A stretch of 64,000 nucleotides of DNA from Enterococcus larvae (GCF_017830045.1 NZ_JAEDXU010000004.1:62001-126000); one strand, 5' to 3'; shown: positions 35,066-42,435, counted from the stretch's first letter. Notes: generated by a model not told the origin, from the letters alone. Program-made: numbers and translations.

Positions 35066-35355
35066 TCTGATACCTCCAAGTTTTTAAACGGTACTACTGT
35101 CACATTATCTAGTTTCCCTATTAAATATTCGTCTGCCTCATGAGTTGAGATGATCTTAACTACTGCAGACTTTTCGTTAATATACAGGACTTCGCCCCTA
35201 AATGGATATTTCCACGAACCTCTTTTGCATGAATCACATTCATATATTTTCCCGACTTCAACATTTCCATGTTTCTGTTTTCGTTTCTTTATTGGCATGA
35301 TGTGTAATGCCCCGCTAGACCAGTTAGGTTCTGTAATGGTACTAGGTTTTTTCAT
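35062..35355 (-). CDS. Hypothetical early phage protein with one CxxC
   Basis: A 97-residue protein starting MKKPSTITEPNWSSGALH; GGGAGG lies 7 bp upstream of ATG 35355. A single CDSC pair near residue 40 precedes an SH3-like beta stretch (GEVLYINEKSAVVKII). Unknown role. Confidence 0.6.
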   Translation of the reverse strand: MKKPSTITEPNWSSGALHIMPIKKRKQKHGNVEVGKIYECDSCKRGSWKYPFRGEVLYINEKSAVVKIISTHEADEYLIGKLDNVTVVPFKNLEVSE

Positions 35356-35371
35356 GTCATTTCCTCCCTTT

Positions 35372-35602
35372 TCAACTAAAGTAATTTTTAGTAAGCAGGT
35401 TAATCGCTTCATCTGATACTTCATAAACACGAGTTTCGAACCTATCCACTTCCTTAGCCAATCCTTTTTTTGCAAGATCATCCCAAACGGCGCTAGTCCC
35501 TTGCACTTGCTTCTCGTTTTGCTTCAATTTTCCTGCGCTAGTAAAGTGCAAAGCGGATTTCAAAGCTCCCAACTCCGACATAGTTATATCTTTCATTTCC
35601 AT
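35372..35602 (-). CDS. Hypothetical early phage protein
   Basis: A 76-residue protein; residues 7-70 could form a small winged helix (LGALKSALHFTSAGK, DDLAKKGLAKEVDRFETRVY). AAGGAGG precedes the ATG. Confidence 0.6.
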   Translation of the reverse strand: MEMKDITMSELGALKSALHFTSAGKLKQNEKQVQGTSAVWDDLAKKGLAKEVDRFETRVYEVSDEAINLLTKNYFS

Positions 35603-35615
35603 AAATTTTCCTCCT

Positions 35616-35834
35616 TCAATAATTTTTTATCCGAATCCACCCTGTTCTTGTTCTATTCTGACAAAGCAAGCGTAAATCTTTTGATAGCTTCATGTAGAAT
35701 GTTCCCCGATCACAACCGAACTCAATCAACGTCACTCGTTCGCCATTATCATTGATAGGCACCGTGGATAGGAAATCTAAATTATTCTTTTCAAAATAAT
35801 CACTAAGTAGTATTCTCGCTATTTCCTCAGTCAT
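35616..35834 (-). CDS. Hypothetical early phage protein
   Basis: A 72-residue protein overlapping the RecU-like gene by 8 bp. No motif I recognise. Confidence 0.6.
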   Translation of the reverse strand: MTEEIARILLSDYFEKNNLDFLSTVPINDNGERVTLIEFGCDRGTFYMKLSKDLRLLCQNRTRTGWIRIKNY

Positions 35835-36402
35835 TGCATATGAACGCCTCCTGCTTGTCGATAAACTCGACTATTCTATTTACATCCACATAGTTTAAAA
35901 ATTGAATGGTCGATGGTGTATCTACCTGAAAAACTTCGGCTTCTTCTTCTGTGATGTACTTTCGCCCATATATCGTTTTCATATTTGACCATATAGAAAA
36001 GGGAATGAAAGCCGCCGTCTTATTGATCAGTACGCAAACTCCCGCAACAGCTCCCATTTTTTCATATTCTGCCAACTGCTTAAACTGTGTAGATGACAAT
36101 CGATCCTGATTCATCCTTTTCTCAGTCGTTGCTTTAGACTCGAAAATGACTGCACGACCATCATTTAAAACTCCTTTAAAATCGCATTGAGCCTTTTCAT
36201 GTTTTTGAAACTGGACGATAGCACGCCCACCAGCTTCTTTTTTAATTATTTTGCAAGGTTCCGGCGTTTTCTCAATCAGCGCTCTCCCTCTCTTTTTATA
36301 GGTGGCGCATCCAGCCAATATCATTTTCTCGAAAGCATCCCCTTGCTGATTATTCATTCTGCTTCTGTAACTCCTTTGTGGATCTTTCTTCTTTGTGTTC
36401 AT
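35827..36402 (-). CDS. RecU-like Holliday junction resolvase
   Basis: A 191-residue PD-(D/E)xK-type nuclease. The core reads AQCDFKGVLNDGRAVIFESK, giving the Asp, Glu and Lys of the active site, and the N-terminus has a basic stalk, as in RecU. Phage versions resolve recombination or replication intermediates before packaging. It overlaps the HUH rep gene by 4 bp, which couples the two main DNA-processing genes of this phage. Confidence 0.8.
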   Translation of the reverse strand: MNTKKKDPQRSYRSRMNNQQGDAFEKMILAGCATYKKRGRALIEKTPEPCKIIKKEAGGRAIVQFQKHEKAQCDFKGVLNDGRAVIFESKATTEKRMNQDRLSSTQFKQLAEYEKMGAVAGVCVLINKTAAFIPFSIWSNMKTIYGRKYITEEEAEVFQVDTPSTIQFLNYVDVNRIVEFIDKQEAFICND

Positions 36403-37226
36403 CCCTTGCTCCCTTCATCGTCTCCGGAATCACGCCACGCTCTCAGATAAATATGCCATCCTGTCAGCTCATAATATTTACATTCGATATGTGTGATTCG
36501 ATAATTTTTATATTTGCGACGGAAAAACTCTTCTCCGCCATCATTACTGATTGCTAAAGCCTCTATCTTTCTTTTCGAATAATCTTTGTCGTGATCATCT
36601 TTAGACAAGAAAGGTCTGTTCAAATTTCTACTAGCTGACCAGCGCCGTTTTCCTTTCTTCCATCTGCTTTGCTTTGTAAAATAGGTTGCTAAAGCTGCTA
36701 TACCTTCATCTCCCGTTTTAACAATAGACATATGGACGATTCCAATTGACTCTTTCTTCTTCCCTCTACCTTTCGACCAAGAACTATCTAGTGTGATCAT
36801 AGTCAATGTATTTTTTATAATAATGTGATGATGAATATTTTTGATAGCTTTTGTTTCTTCATCTTCTGAAAACTCAGTAATATAGATATATTTTATTGGT
36901 GGCGACTTCTCTTTTTTCGCCTGATATCTCAATTTCTCTAAATAGTTCTCCATATCTTTTTTTGCTTGCTCTATAGTCAATGGTTTATATTTAGGTTTAT
37001 AAGTTAAGGTTAAATAGATATCCCCTTTTTTAAAATTCCCCTGAAACAACCACAGAAGATGCCTTCTGCTATTCTTATCATTTAAATTCTGTTGTGCTGG
37101 TCTGCAGACTTCTTTTTTCCTCTTCCTTGATTTCTTTACTGCTATTTCTGCTGCTGCTGTTCTCGGTATGAGATCTATTTCCACATAGTTTCCAGTTTCT
37201 ATCGTTCGTTCTCTAATGAATGACAT
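36399..37226 (-). CDS. HUH-endonuclease (rolling-circle type) replication initiator
   Basis: A 275-residue basic protein with all three Rep motifs: motif 1 LTLTY (72-76), the HUH motif IHHHIII with histidines near 132-134, and YxxK at Tyr182-Lys185. WSASRNLNRP follows at 196-205, as in G2P/gpA-like Rep families. HUH enzymes nick one DNA strand and stay bound through Tyr to start rolling-circle replication. ATG 37226 has GAGG 9 bp upstream. No helicase loader, SSB or DnaD-type gene is present in this phage, so this Rep is probably its replication initiator. Its leader carries a putative antisense RNA and attenuator. Confidence 0.78.
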   Translation of the reverse strand: MSFIRERTIETGNYVEIDLIPRTAAAEIAVKKSRKRKKEVCRPAQQNLNDKNSRRHLLWLFQGNFKKGDIYLTLTYKPKYKPLTIEQAKKDMENYLEKLRYQAKKEKSPPIKYIYITEFSEDEETKAIKNIHHHIIIKNTLTMITLDSSWSKGRGKKKESIGIVHMSIVKTGDEGIAALATYFTKQSRWKKGKRRWSASRNLNRPFLSKDDHDKDYSKRKIEALAISNDGGEEFFRRKYKNYRITHIECKYYELTGWHIYLRAWRDSGDDEGSKG

Positions 37227-37319
37227 TTTAACTATCCTCACTCTTGCACTTTTTTCTTTCCGGCTAAAGATAATACCTATTACAAGCCGCATGAAACGCC
37301 GATTTCTCAACGTTTCTGA

Positions 37320-37348
37320 TTGAAAAACTTCATCAAGAATGATATAAT
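37320..37348 (+). promoter_or_regulatory. Promoter opposing the early operon (antisense RNA promoter)
   Basis: TTGAAA, a 17-bp spacer and TATAAT on the plus strand, in the leader of the leftward rep gene. A strong terminator follows 70 bp downstream and no gene lies between. Confidence 0.7.
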
Positions 37349-37386
37349 TGATTCATGAGTAATTGTCTTTATCGTTCTTGATGAAG
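37328..37386 (-). promoter_or_regulatory. Attenuator-like hairpin in the rep leader
   Basis: On the minus strand CTTCATCAAGAA, a 35-base loop and TTCTTGATGAAG (perfect 12-bp stem) are followed by TTTTTC. It lies about 100 bp upstream of the rep start codon. An alternative small stem TTATC/GATAA uses the upstream arm. Confidence 0.6.
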
Positions 37387-37420
37387 ATAACTGAACCTTG
37401 TTGCCAGACAAGGTTTTTTC
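37355..37420 (+). ncRNA. Putative countertranscribed (antisense) RNA of about 66 nt
   Basis: Predicted between the plus-strand promoter (37320-37348) and the terminator at 37394-37420. It is complementary to the upstream part of the rep leader, including the first arm of the attenuator-like hairpin. An eight-codon ORF inside has no ribosome site. Small antisense RNAs with this layout control Rep synthesis in rolling-circle plasmids; here it is inferred from the signals only. Confidence 0.6.
37394..37420 (+). terminator. Terminator of the antisense RNA
   Basis: AACCTTG-TTGCCAGA-CAAGGTT then TTTTC, a plus-strand terminator. The opposite strand has no T-tract after the stem, so early leftward transcription should pass. 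Confidence 0.8.
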
Positions 37421-37431
37421 TTTTACCTTTT

Positions 37432-37671
37432 TTAAGTCATTCTCGGCAGCTTTGCTCCGGCGATTGGTCGCCATATCCAATTACCTGACCGACTTTCCCA
37501 CCAATATAAATGATTGTTCTCAATTTTGAACCTTTTATTCGATCCGGCTATTTGCACCTGATAGACATAGTTTCCGGAAGCCTTCTCTTCTTGTTCAAGA
37601 ATTACCCCGCCTTTTAAAGCAAAATATTTCTCTGCTGCTTGCTTTTGATTTTCACTATATCTGTTACTCAT
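37432..37671 (-). CDS. Hypothetical early phage protein
   Basis: A 79-residue protein starting MSNRYSENQKQAAEKYFALK, rich in Trp at the C-terminus (WWESRSGNWIWRP). The start lies within the end of the upstream gene. It is the last gene before the rep leader. Confidence 0.55.
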   Translation of the reverse strand: MSNRYSENQKQAAEKYFALKGGVILEQEEKASGNYVYQVQIAGSNKRFKIENNHLYWWESRSGNWIWRPIAGAKLPRMT

Positions 37672-37888
37672 AGTCATTTCTCGAAAGCCATGTTTTTGCA
37701 GCGTCATCCACTTGAAAAGCCAACGTACTAATGCAATATTTGCGTCCTTCATTTTCATATAAATGCCCATTCATCATTTTCAAAAGCGGTTCAATGTGTC
37801 CCTGACAGACTTCGATATAAAATTCATTTGCTGATATTTTCGAAACGTCGCCTTCATCCGTTTCTACCAAAATATTCCTTTTATCCAT
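37664..37888 (-). CDS. Hypothetical early phage protein
   Basis: A 74-residue protein starting MDKRNILVETDEGDV; GAGGAAG precedes ATG 37888. It overlaps both neighbours by 8 bp. Unknown function. Confidence 0.55.
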   Translation of the reverse strand: MDKRNILVETDEGDVSKISANEFYIEVCQGHIEPLLKMMNGHLYENEGRKYCISTLAFQVDDAAKTWLSRNDYE

Positions 37889-38129
37889 TCTCTTCCTCCT
37901 CGTCATCCAATTGATAATTATTACTAATGAACTCTACGATTTTTTCATGCATTTCATCGTTAGCTATAAATCTAATTTCAATTTCTGTTTGATCCTCTTC
38001 AAAGTAATTGACAGGGACTATTTCATTAAATACAGCAAATCGATCCCAAATCGCTTTTTGTAGTTCCCCACACAAAACCCTTCCAAAACTAGGTTCGATA
38101 TAAAGTGCAATTATCCGGCATTTTTTCAT
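37881..38129 (-). CDS. Hypothetical early phage protein
   Basis: An 82-residue protein with an acidic tail (DDEEEENG). The ribosome site is weak. Unknown function. Confidence 0.55.
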   Translation of the reverse strand: MKKCRIIALYIEPSFGRVLCGELQKAIWDRFAVFNEIVPVNYFEEDQTEIEIRFIANDEMHEKIVEFISNNYQLDDEEEENG

Positions 38130-38176
38130 GTTTTATCGCTATCCCTTCTGTGTTATAATTTACTTAGTTAATTTTC

Positions 38177-38395
38177 TCAATGGCTGGACTCGTTGGCAGA
38201 CGATCCGGCTTCTTTTTTTGTTTTTTTAAGTAAATCAGTATAACCATGTACCGTGGTTATACGCTCACCAGTTGTTAATACAACAACAGCAGCTGCATTG
38301 GGAAAATTAAAGAGCTTTTTTATTTCGACAATTTGATTCAGTGGAACTTTTTTACTCTTCACCTTATTATTTTCTATAAACGAAATTTCTATCAT
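38177..38395 (-). CDS. Hypothetical early phage protein
   Basis: A 72-residue protein: a basic beta-rich N-terminus and a Ser-rich tail. It overlaps the HTH gene by 4 bp, so it is probably co-translated with it. Confidence 0.55.
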   Translation of the reverse strand: MIEISFIENNKVKSKKVPLNQIVEIKKLFNFPNAAAVVVLTTGERITTVHGYTDLLKKTKKEAGSSANESSH

Positions 38396-38616
38396 TCTTT
38401 TATCTCCTTAAAAGCAAAGATTTTCTCAATAGGTACCTCAAAAACATTTGCAATGTTATTAGCAAGCAGCAGAGATGGATTGTAACGATTTCTTTCTAGC
38501 TGAATAATCGTTTGGCGTGTGCAGCCTACTTTGTCAGCTAATTCTTGTTGCGTCATTCTCTTCATTGCTCTGTATACGTGTACTTGACTATCGAAACTTG
38601 ATTTTCTTTTTGACAT
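38392..38616 (-). CDS. XRE-family HTH regulator
   Basis: A 74-residue protein that is nearly all HTH_3: YRAMKRMTQQELADKVGCTR then QTIIQLERNRYNPSLLL. It resembles the short YgzD-like regulators. AAGGA precedes ATG 38616; the longer frame begins inside the upstream gene. Possibly a second regulator of early transcription. Confidence 0.8.
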   Translation of the reverse strand: MSKRKSSFDSQVHVYRAMKRMTQQELADKVGCTRQTIIQLERNRYNPSLLLANNIANVFEVPIEKIFAFKEIKE

Positions 38617-38632
38617 TTCCTTTTCCTTCTTT

Positions 38633-38824
38633 CTAATTAACTTGTTTTCTCTTTTTTCCATCAATGATTATCGCTGTGTCTGGATGATTCATTATCCCGA
38701 TTGCAGTCCACACTAAAACCGTCAGCAATCCCAATAATAGCGAGGCTCTAAACGATAAGCCGGAAACGATCATTAAACTTACATCCGGCAAAGCCTTGAT
38801 AAATCTTTTCTTTATTCTGTTCAT
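38633..38824 (-). CDS. Small membrane protein
   Basis: A 63-residue protein with a basic N-terminus and a hydrophobic span of about 15-45. GGGAGA lies 7 bp upstream of ATG 38824. Coupled by ATGA overlap to the upstream tiny membrane gene. Confidence 0.6.
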   Translation of the reverse strand: MNRIKKRFIKALPDVSLMIVSGLSFRASLLLGLLTVLVWTAIGIMNHPDTAIIIDGKKRKQVN

Positions 38825-38967
38825 TTCTCTATCTCCCGTCTGTAAAGGATAGATGCAACTAGCCAAACAATCAGATAAACTCCGGCAGCTATATACTGCA
38901 AACTCGCTAAATTTACAGCGGCTATCAATAGAAGAATGCAGCTAGACACCACAAACATGTACTTCAT
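38821..38967 (-). CDS. Tiny membrane protein, two predicted helices
   Basis: A 48-residue protein, MKYMFVVSSCILLLIAAVNL at the start, with a second hydrophobic helix to about residue 42. It overlaps both neighbours (TGATG and ATGA), which supports translation. Confidence 0.6.
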   Translation of the reverse strand: MKYMFVVSSCILLLIAAVNLASLQYIAAGVYLIVWLVASILYRREIEK

Positions 38968-39131
38968 CAGCTCACTTCTTTTCTTGATGCTGACTCATTT
39001 ATTTTTGTCTCCTGCATCTCGTTTGCATCCTTCTTTTTGACTATAGCCTTTACTTCGATGCCGAATCTCCGGGAATAAATCCCAGCAAGAGCATCAAATA
39101 AATCTTGAATATTCTTTTCGCTCATTCCCAT
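38967..39131 (-). CDS. Hypothetical early phage protein
   Basis: A 54-residue charged protein (MGMSEKNIQDLFDALAGIYS). AAGGAGG lies 8 bp before ATG 39131. Unknown function. Confidence 0.6.
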   Translation of the reverse strand: MGMSEKNIQDLFDALAGIYSRRFGIEVKAIVKKKDANEMQETKINESASRKEVS

Positions 39132-39144
39132 GATTAAGCCCTCC

Positions 39145-39444
39145 TTATATCGCAGATTTAATTTCCGGAAATTCTTCCTTGAACTTCAACCAATTCTTTT
39201 TTGCACCAGAATGCAGCTCATTATGATTGTTGATGACATCTGATTCTTTGATTGTTTCAAGCCCTCGTAAAAAATCGCGATCTATATAGATCTGGTTTTG
39301 TGAGCCAAAAACACTCGGATTATCGTAGTACCTCAATCTCGTTTGAAATCTATCGCCAATTTTTGAAATGACTTTAATTAGGCATTCCTCTCCATCTTCT
39401 TCAGTAACTTTGAATCCATACGCTAATAATTTTTCTTTCATCAT
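39145..39444 (-). CDS. Hypothetical early phage protein
   Basis: A 98-99-residue protein; two adjacent ATGs follow AGGAGG, the second at the better distance (39441). No motif recognised. Confidence 0.6.
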   Translation of the reverse strand: MMKEKLLAYGFKVTEEDGEECLIKVISKIGDRFQTRLRYYDNPSVFGSQNQIYIDRDFLRGLETIKESDVINNHNELHSGAKKNWLKFKEEFPEIKSAI

Positions 39445-39452
39445 CTTTCCTC

Positions 39453-39701
39453 CTAATAATCTATTTCATTGTCTTTGATGTTCAGCCCGTCCATCAGCTT
39501 TTCTATTGCGCAAAGCTCTGAATCTGCAGCGATTCTTTTATTCTCCGCCATATCATCAATCCGGCACTCGTACGAGGCTGATTTCTCGATATTTAGTTCA
39601 AAAAACCTTTCTCCGATTGCGTCAATTAACTTTTGTTTCAGTTCAGGATCTGAATGAACCATAAACGAAAGCGCCTCGATCTCATTCCATTCCATTTCCA
39701 T
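39453..39701 (-). CDS. Hypothetical early phage protein
   Basis: An 82-residue acidic helical protein. GGAGG lies 9 bp before the ATG. Unknown function. Confidence 0.6.
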   Translation of the reverse strand: MEMEWNEIEALSFMVHSDPELKQKLIDAIGERFFELNIEKSASYECRIDDMAENKRIAADSELCAIEKLMDGLNIKDNEIDY

Positions 39702-39730
39702 TTATCGGAACCTCCATATAAATTACTCTT

Positions 39731-40273
39731 CTACACTGGATATGTTGGTGTGTACCAACTCATTGAATTTCTTTTTCCGATTAACTTGAAATTATTCATA
39801 ATGAAATCGTCTTTTTCTTTTTGCGACATTTCATTAAATTTATCGGCGTAACGCTCGCCCAACACCTCAATTAGCGTTTCGTAGTGATGGGCAAATCTAG
39901 TCTTACGCTCTACTCTTGTGTTTAGGTCTATTACGCTATACTCATATTTGCCGTACCCTTTTAGCGTGTACTCCCAAACTTTTTCTTCGAATCTCGGCAT
40001 TTTAAGAACAATTTGAAACATTCCCGCAGACTGTTCTTCAGTAGGTTCGAGCAAGAACTCTTTTGATTCTTTCCCAAAATAGTTTTCTGCAATTTGGTAC
40101 AATTCATCATTTGTTAAGCTGTCTTTCCCGTCATACAGAAGATCAGATAAAGCAAATCTAACCGCTTTTGTATGTTCATCGTTTCCGTGGTAATGCTTTT
40201 CGTGATGACGTTGAAGCATAAACCTGATAAGCCAATATGGATCAACAGTGAAATGTAACGTTTGAGCCGTCAT
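39731..40273 (-). CDS. Hypothetical early phage protein
   Basis: A 180-residue protein, second gene of the early operon after Cro. It is His-rich near residues 23-34 (RHHEKHYHGNDEH). I do not recognise the family. The position next to cro is often held by antirepressors or replication accessory proteins, which is not evidence of function. Confidence 0.65.
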   Translation of the reverse strand: MTAQTLHFTVDPYWLIRFMLQRHHEKHYHGNDEHTKAVRFALSDLLYDGKDSLTNDELYQIAENYFGKESKEFLLEPTEEQSAGMFQIVLKMPRFEEKVWEYTLKGYGKYEYSVIDLNTRVERKTRFAHHYETLIEVLGERYADKFNEMSQKEKDDFIMNNFKLIGKRNSMSWYTPTYPV

Positions 40274-40284
40274 TACGTTTCCTC

Positions 40285-40527
40285 CTATGCGGTTTGTTTT
40301 GTATCTTTTAAAGATACAAAATTATTAAAAAAAATTTCGTCTACCTCTTCTGCTGATAAACTATACTTTTCCTTAATCGTTTTGATTTCTGTTTGCGTAA
40401 ATTCTGACCCTTGTCTTTCGTTGATCTTGCTAGAAAGAGTCTGTGGACTAATTCCGATTGAAGCTGCAAGCGAGTTCTGCGTGTCATTGTTTAACACAAT
40501 AACCGACTTTAGTTTAATCTTATTCAT
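40285..40527 (-). CDS. Cro-like HTH repressor
   Basis: An 80-residue protein with an HTH (TQNSLAASIGISPQTLSSKI). It is the first gene of the leftward early operon, divergent from the CI-like gene. GGGAGG lies 8 bp before the ATG. A perfect operator palindrome lies inside its last codons (40297-40321), besides the operators in the switch region. Confidence 0.8.
   Translation of the reverse strand: MNKIKLKSVIVLNNDTQNSLAASIGISPQTLSSKINERQGSEFTQTEIKTIKEKYSLSAEEVDEIFFNNFVSLKDTKQTA
40297..40321. promoter_or_regulatory. Operator palindrome inside the 3' end of cro
   Basis: TTTTGTATCTTT and AAAGATACAAAA are perfect 12-bp arms around a single T. The GTATCTT/AAGATAC half-sites match the switch-region operators. 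Confidence 0.7.
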
Positions 40528-40548
40528 TTTTACACCTCCCAAATTTTT

Positions 40549-40565
40549 GTATCTTTTTAAGATAC
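40549..40565. promoter_or_regulatory. Switch operator OR1-like
   Basis: GTATCTT-TTT-AAGATAC, a perfect 7-bp dyad just downstream of the cro promoter. A lone GTATCTT half-site lies at 40606-40612 just upstream of that promoter. Confidence 0.75.
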
Positions 40566-40569
40566 TTTT

Positions 40570-40597
40570 ATTCTATCATCATTTTCCTGTATGTCAA
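40570..40597 (-). promoter_or_regulatory. Early (cro) promoter
   Basis: On the minus strand TTGACA, a 16-bp spacer and TAGAAT, flanked by operator sites. Confidence 0.75.
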
Positions 40598-40636
40598 CAG
40601 TTTTTGTATCTTTTTTTTCAACAAGTTATAATTTAC

Positions 40637-40665
40637 TTGTATTGTATTCAAATATATGCTACTTT
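40637..40665 (+). promoter_or_regulatory. Repressor (cI) promoter
   Basis: TTGTAT, a 17-bp spacer and TACTTT on the plus strand. The -10 overlaps an imperfect operator (40657-40673, half-site AAGATAC), which fits autoregulation. Confidence 0.5.
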
Positions 40666-40673
40666 TAAGATAC
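40657..40673. promoter_or_regulatory. Switch operator near the cI promoter
   Basis: GCTACTT-TTA-AGATAC: one half-site matches the 40549 operator fully, the other partly. Confidence 0.5.
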
Positions 40674-40700
40674 AAATTAAGAGCAAAGGGGGACACCGAA

Positions 40701-41162
40701 ATAGAAACTATGGGCGATAGAATTAAGCGCCTTAGAATTGAACAGGGCTTAACTCAAGAAGAATTGGGTAATAGAGTTGGTTTGAAGCGTGCTGCCATCA
40801 ATAAATACGAAAAAGGCAATGTTGAAAATATGAAGCGATCTATAGTAGAAAAGATGTCTTCTATTTTCAATGTATCGCCTAGCTATCTAATGGCTTTAGA
40901 AGAACCTGAAAATAATTCAGATATCTTATCAACCTACAACAAACTCAATAAAAAGAATCAACAAGCCACATATGACTTTGCGAAAGAACGACTCAGGGAA
41001 CAAGAAACCGGAGAGATTCGAGATTTCTATTCAACACGCAGAGTAGAGACACTCGCAGCACACTCAGACGATCCAAACAAAGAATATACAGCAGAAGACA
41101 TCGAACGCATTAACCGGCGACTGGACGAAATAGACCGGAAGCACGGTAAAATCAAAGATTAA
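40701..41162 (+). CDS. CI-like phage repressor (XRE family)
   Basis: About 150 residues. The N-terminal HTH (MGDRIKRLRIEQGLTQEELG, then AINKYEKGN) is clear and the C-terminal part is charged; there is no LexA-type peptidase domain. The start is unclear. ATG 40710 lies 19 bases from GGGGG, while ATA 40701 lies 8 bases from it and gives (M)ETMGDRIKRLR, the common opening of such repressors. An AUA start is rare. Without a peptidase domain, release probably depends on the ImmA-like protein encoded next. Confidence 0.85.
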   Translation: METMGDRIKRLRIEQGLTQEELGNRVGLKRAAINKYEKGNVENMKRSIVEKMSSIFNVSPSYLMALEEPENNSDILSTYNKLNKKNQQATYDFAKERLREQETGEIRDFYSTRRVETLAAHSDDPNKEYTAEDIERINRRLDEIDRKHGKIKD

Positions 41163-41200
41163 TAATTTTTCCCCAAAATATTATTATTGAAGGTGTTTTT

Positions 41201-41680
41201 ATGAAGGCAGATAGTTACGAAGATTTACTACGTGAAATTACAAAAGAAGTAGAAGTTTATGAAGATGACCTGATTAGTACGATAGGCGACACTGGTTATT
41301 ATAGAGATAATACAATTTATATCGAAAGAACTCTTTCTGAATCAGACAAAAGAGAGCGTCTTTACGAAGAGTACGGGCATCATCGTACTACTATAGGAAT
41401 TATCTTGGATCAATCAAAAACAATGAACAGGCAACAAGAACGCAGCGCAAGGACTTTCGGGCAAGAACTAGCTTTATCATTAGATGACATTATTAATTGC
41501 TACCGGAACGGCATAGAATACTATTGGGAGTGTGCAGAATATCTCGATTTTTCTGAAGAGTTTGTTTACGAAGCTGTTAAAGCTCTCAAAAACAAGCTAG
41601 GGGAGATTATTTACTACAAAAATTACATAATAAGGTTTGTCACTGAAACCTTATTGAATATCGAAACAAAAATAGGCTAA
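41201..41680 (+). CDS. ImmA/IrrE-like metallopeptidase
   Basis: A 159-residue protein. The motif region reads LYEEYGHHRTT: the usual HExxH is changed to E-E-Y-G-H-H, a variant seen in phage members of this family, so metal binding is uncertain. In ICEBs1, ImmA cleaves the repressor to induce the element. It follows the CI-like gene, and the two are likely co-transcribed. Confidence 0.7.
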   Translation: MKADSYEDLLREITKEVEVYEDDLISTIGDTGYYRDNTIYIERTLSESDKRERLYEEYGHHRTTIGIILDQSKTMNRQQERSARTFGQELALSLDDIINCYRNGIEYYWECAEYLDFSEEFVYEAVKALKNKLGEIIYYKNYIIRFVTETLLNIETKIG

Positions 41681-41706
41681 TCAGTCTTGATAAAGGAGCT
41701 AATATT

Positions 41707-42435
41707 ATGGGAATTTGGGATTCTGTCAAACAAGGAACGAAAAACATGGCTAGGCTGAATACTCTTCAACAAAAAATTAAAAACAATCAGCAACTTGATT
41801 CATCGGAAAGAAAAGAATTTGAAGAGTTAGCTACCCGAACTATTGCTGAGGATATAATGAAAAGTCCATCTAAATACTTTAAGCAGTCCGCTAAATATGG
41901 GCAAGTTTCAATTGATGAATCAAAACAATTGTTTCAAGTTGCGTTTAAGACTTATCATTTTAACGAGCTAAACACTTATGAATTATTAGAAAATGGCAGT
42001 TCTATCACTTCCGGAGGTTTAGGGATCGGGCGTGCTGTCGTGGGCGGTGTTCTGTTTGGTGGCGTCGGGGCAATACTCGGCGGTGTAACTAAAAAAAGAA
42101 AACAAACTAACTTCGTTGAGAGTTTAAAAATTCTTGTGACTTTCAAGAATCGCAAGCCAGTTTCTACTACTATTGATTTTATTAAGAAAACACAGGAAAA
42201 AGATAAGAAATATGAAAAAATTCTCGGAAACGCTCAAGAAACACTTGCTGGCTTTGATTATATTATCAACAGCTTAGAAGAAAATAGGCACACTGAGCTT
42301 GTTGGAACTATAGACAGCAGCTTCCCTCTTGGTTCTTCTGTTACGGACGAATTAAGAAGATATAAGGAACTAGCTGACGAAGGAGTCATCACTATCGAAG
42401 AGTTCGAAGCAAAGAAAAAAGAGTTATTAAATTAA
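41707..42435 (+). CDS. SHOCT-domain protein with glycine-rich segment
   Basis: A 242-residue protein. The centre (about 100-130) is a Gly-rich hydrophobic stretch, GLGIGRAVVGGVLFGGVGA, that could enter a membrane. The last 30 residues (DELRRYKELADEGVITIEEF) form a SHOCT motif. It lies in the lysogenic transcript between the ImmA-like gene and the integrase, so it should be expressed in the lysogen. A role in superinfection exclusion or defence is possible but not shown. Confidence 0.65.
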   Translation: MGIWDSVKQGTKNMARLNTLQQKIKNNQQLDSSERKEFEELATRTIAEDIMKSPSKYFKQSAKYGQVSIDESKQLFQVAFKTYHFNELNTYELLENGSSITSGGLGIGRAVVGGVLFGGVGAILGGVTKKRKQTNFVESLKILVTFKNRKPVSTTIDFIKKTQEKDKKYEKILGNAQETLAGFDYIINSLEENRHTELVGTIDSSFPLGSSVTDELRRYKELADEGVITIEEFEAKKKELLN

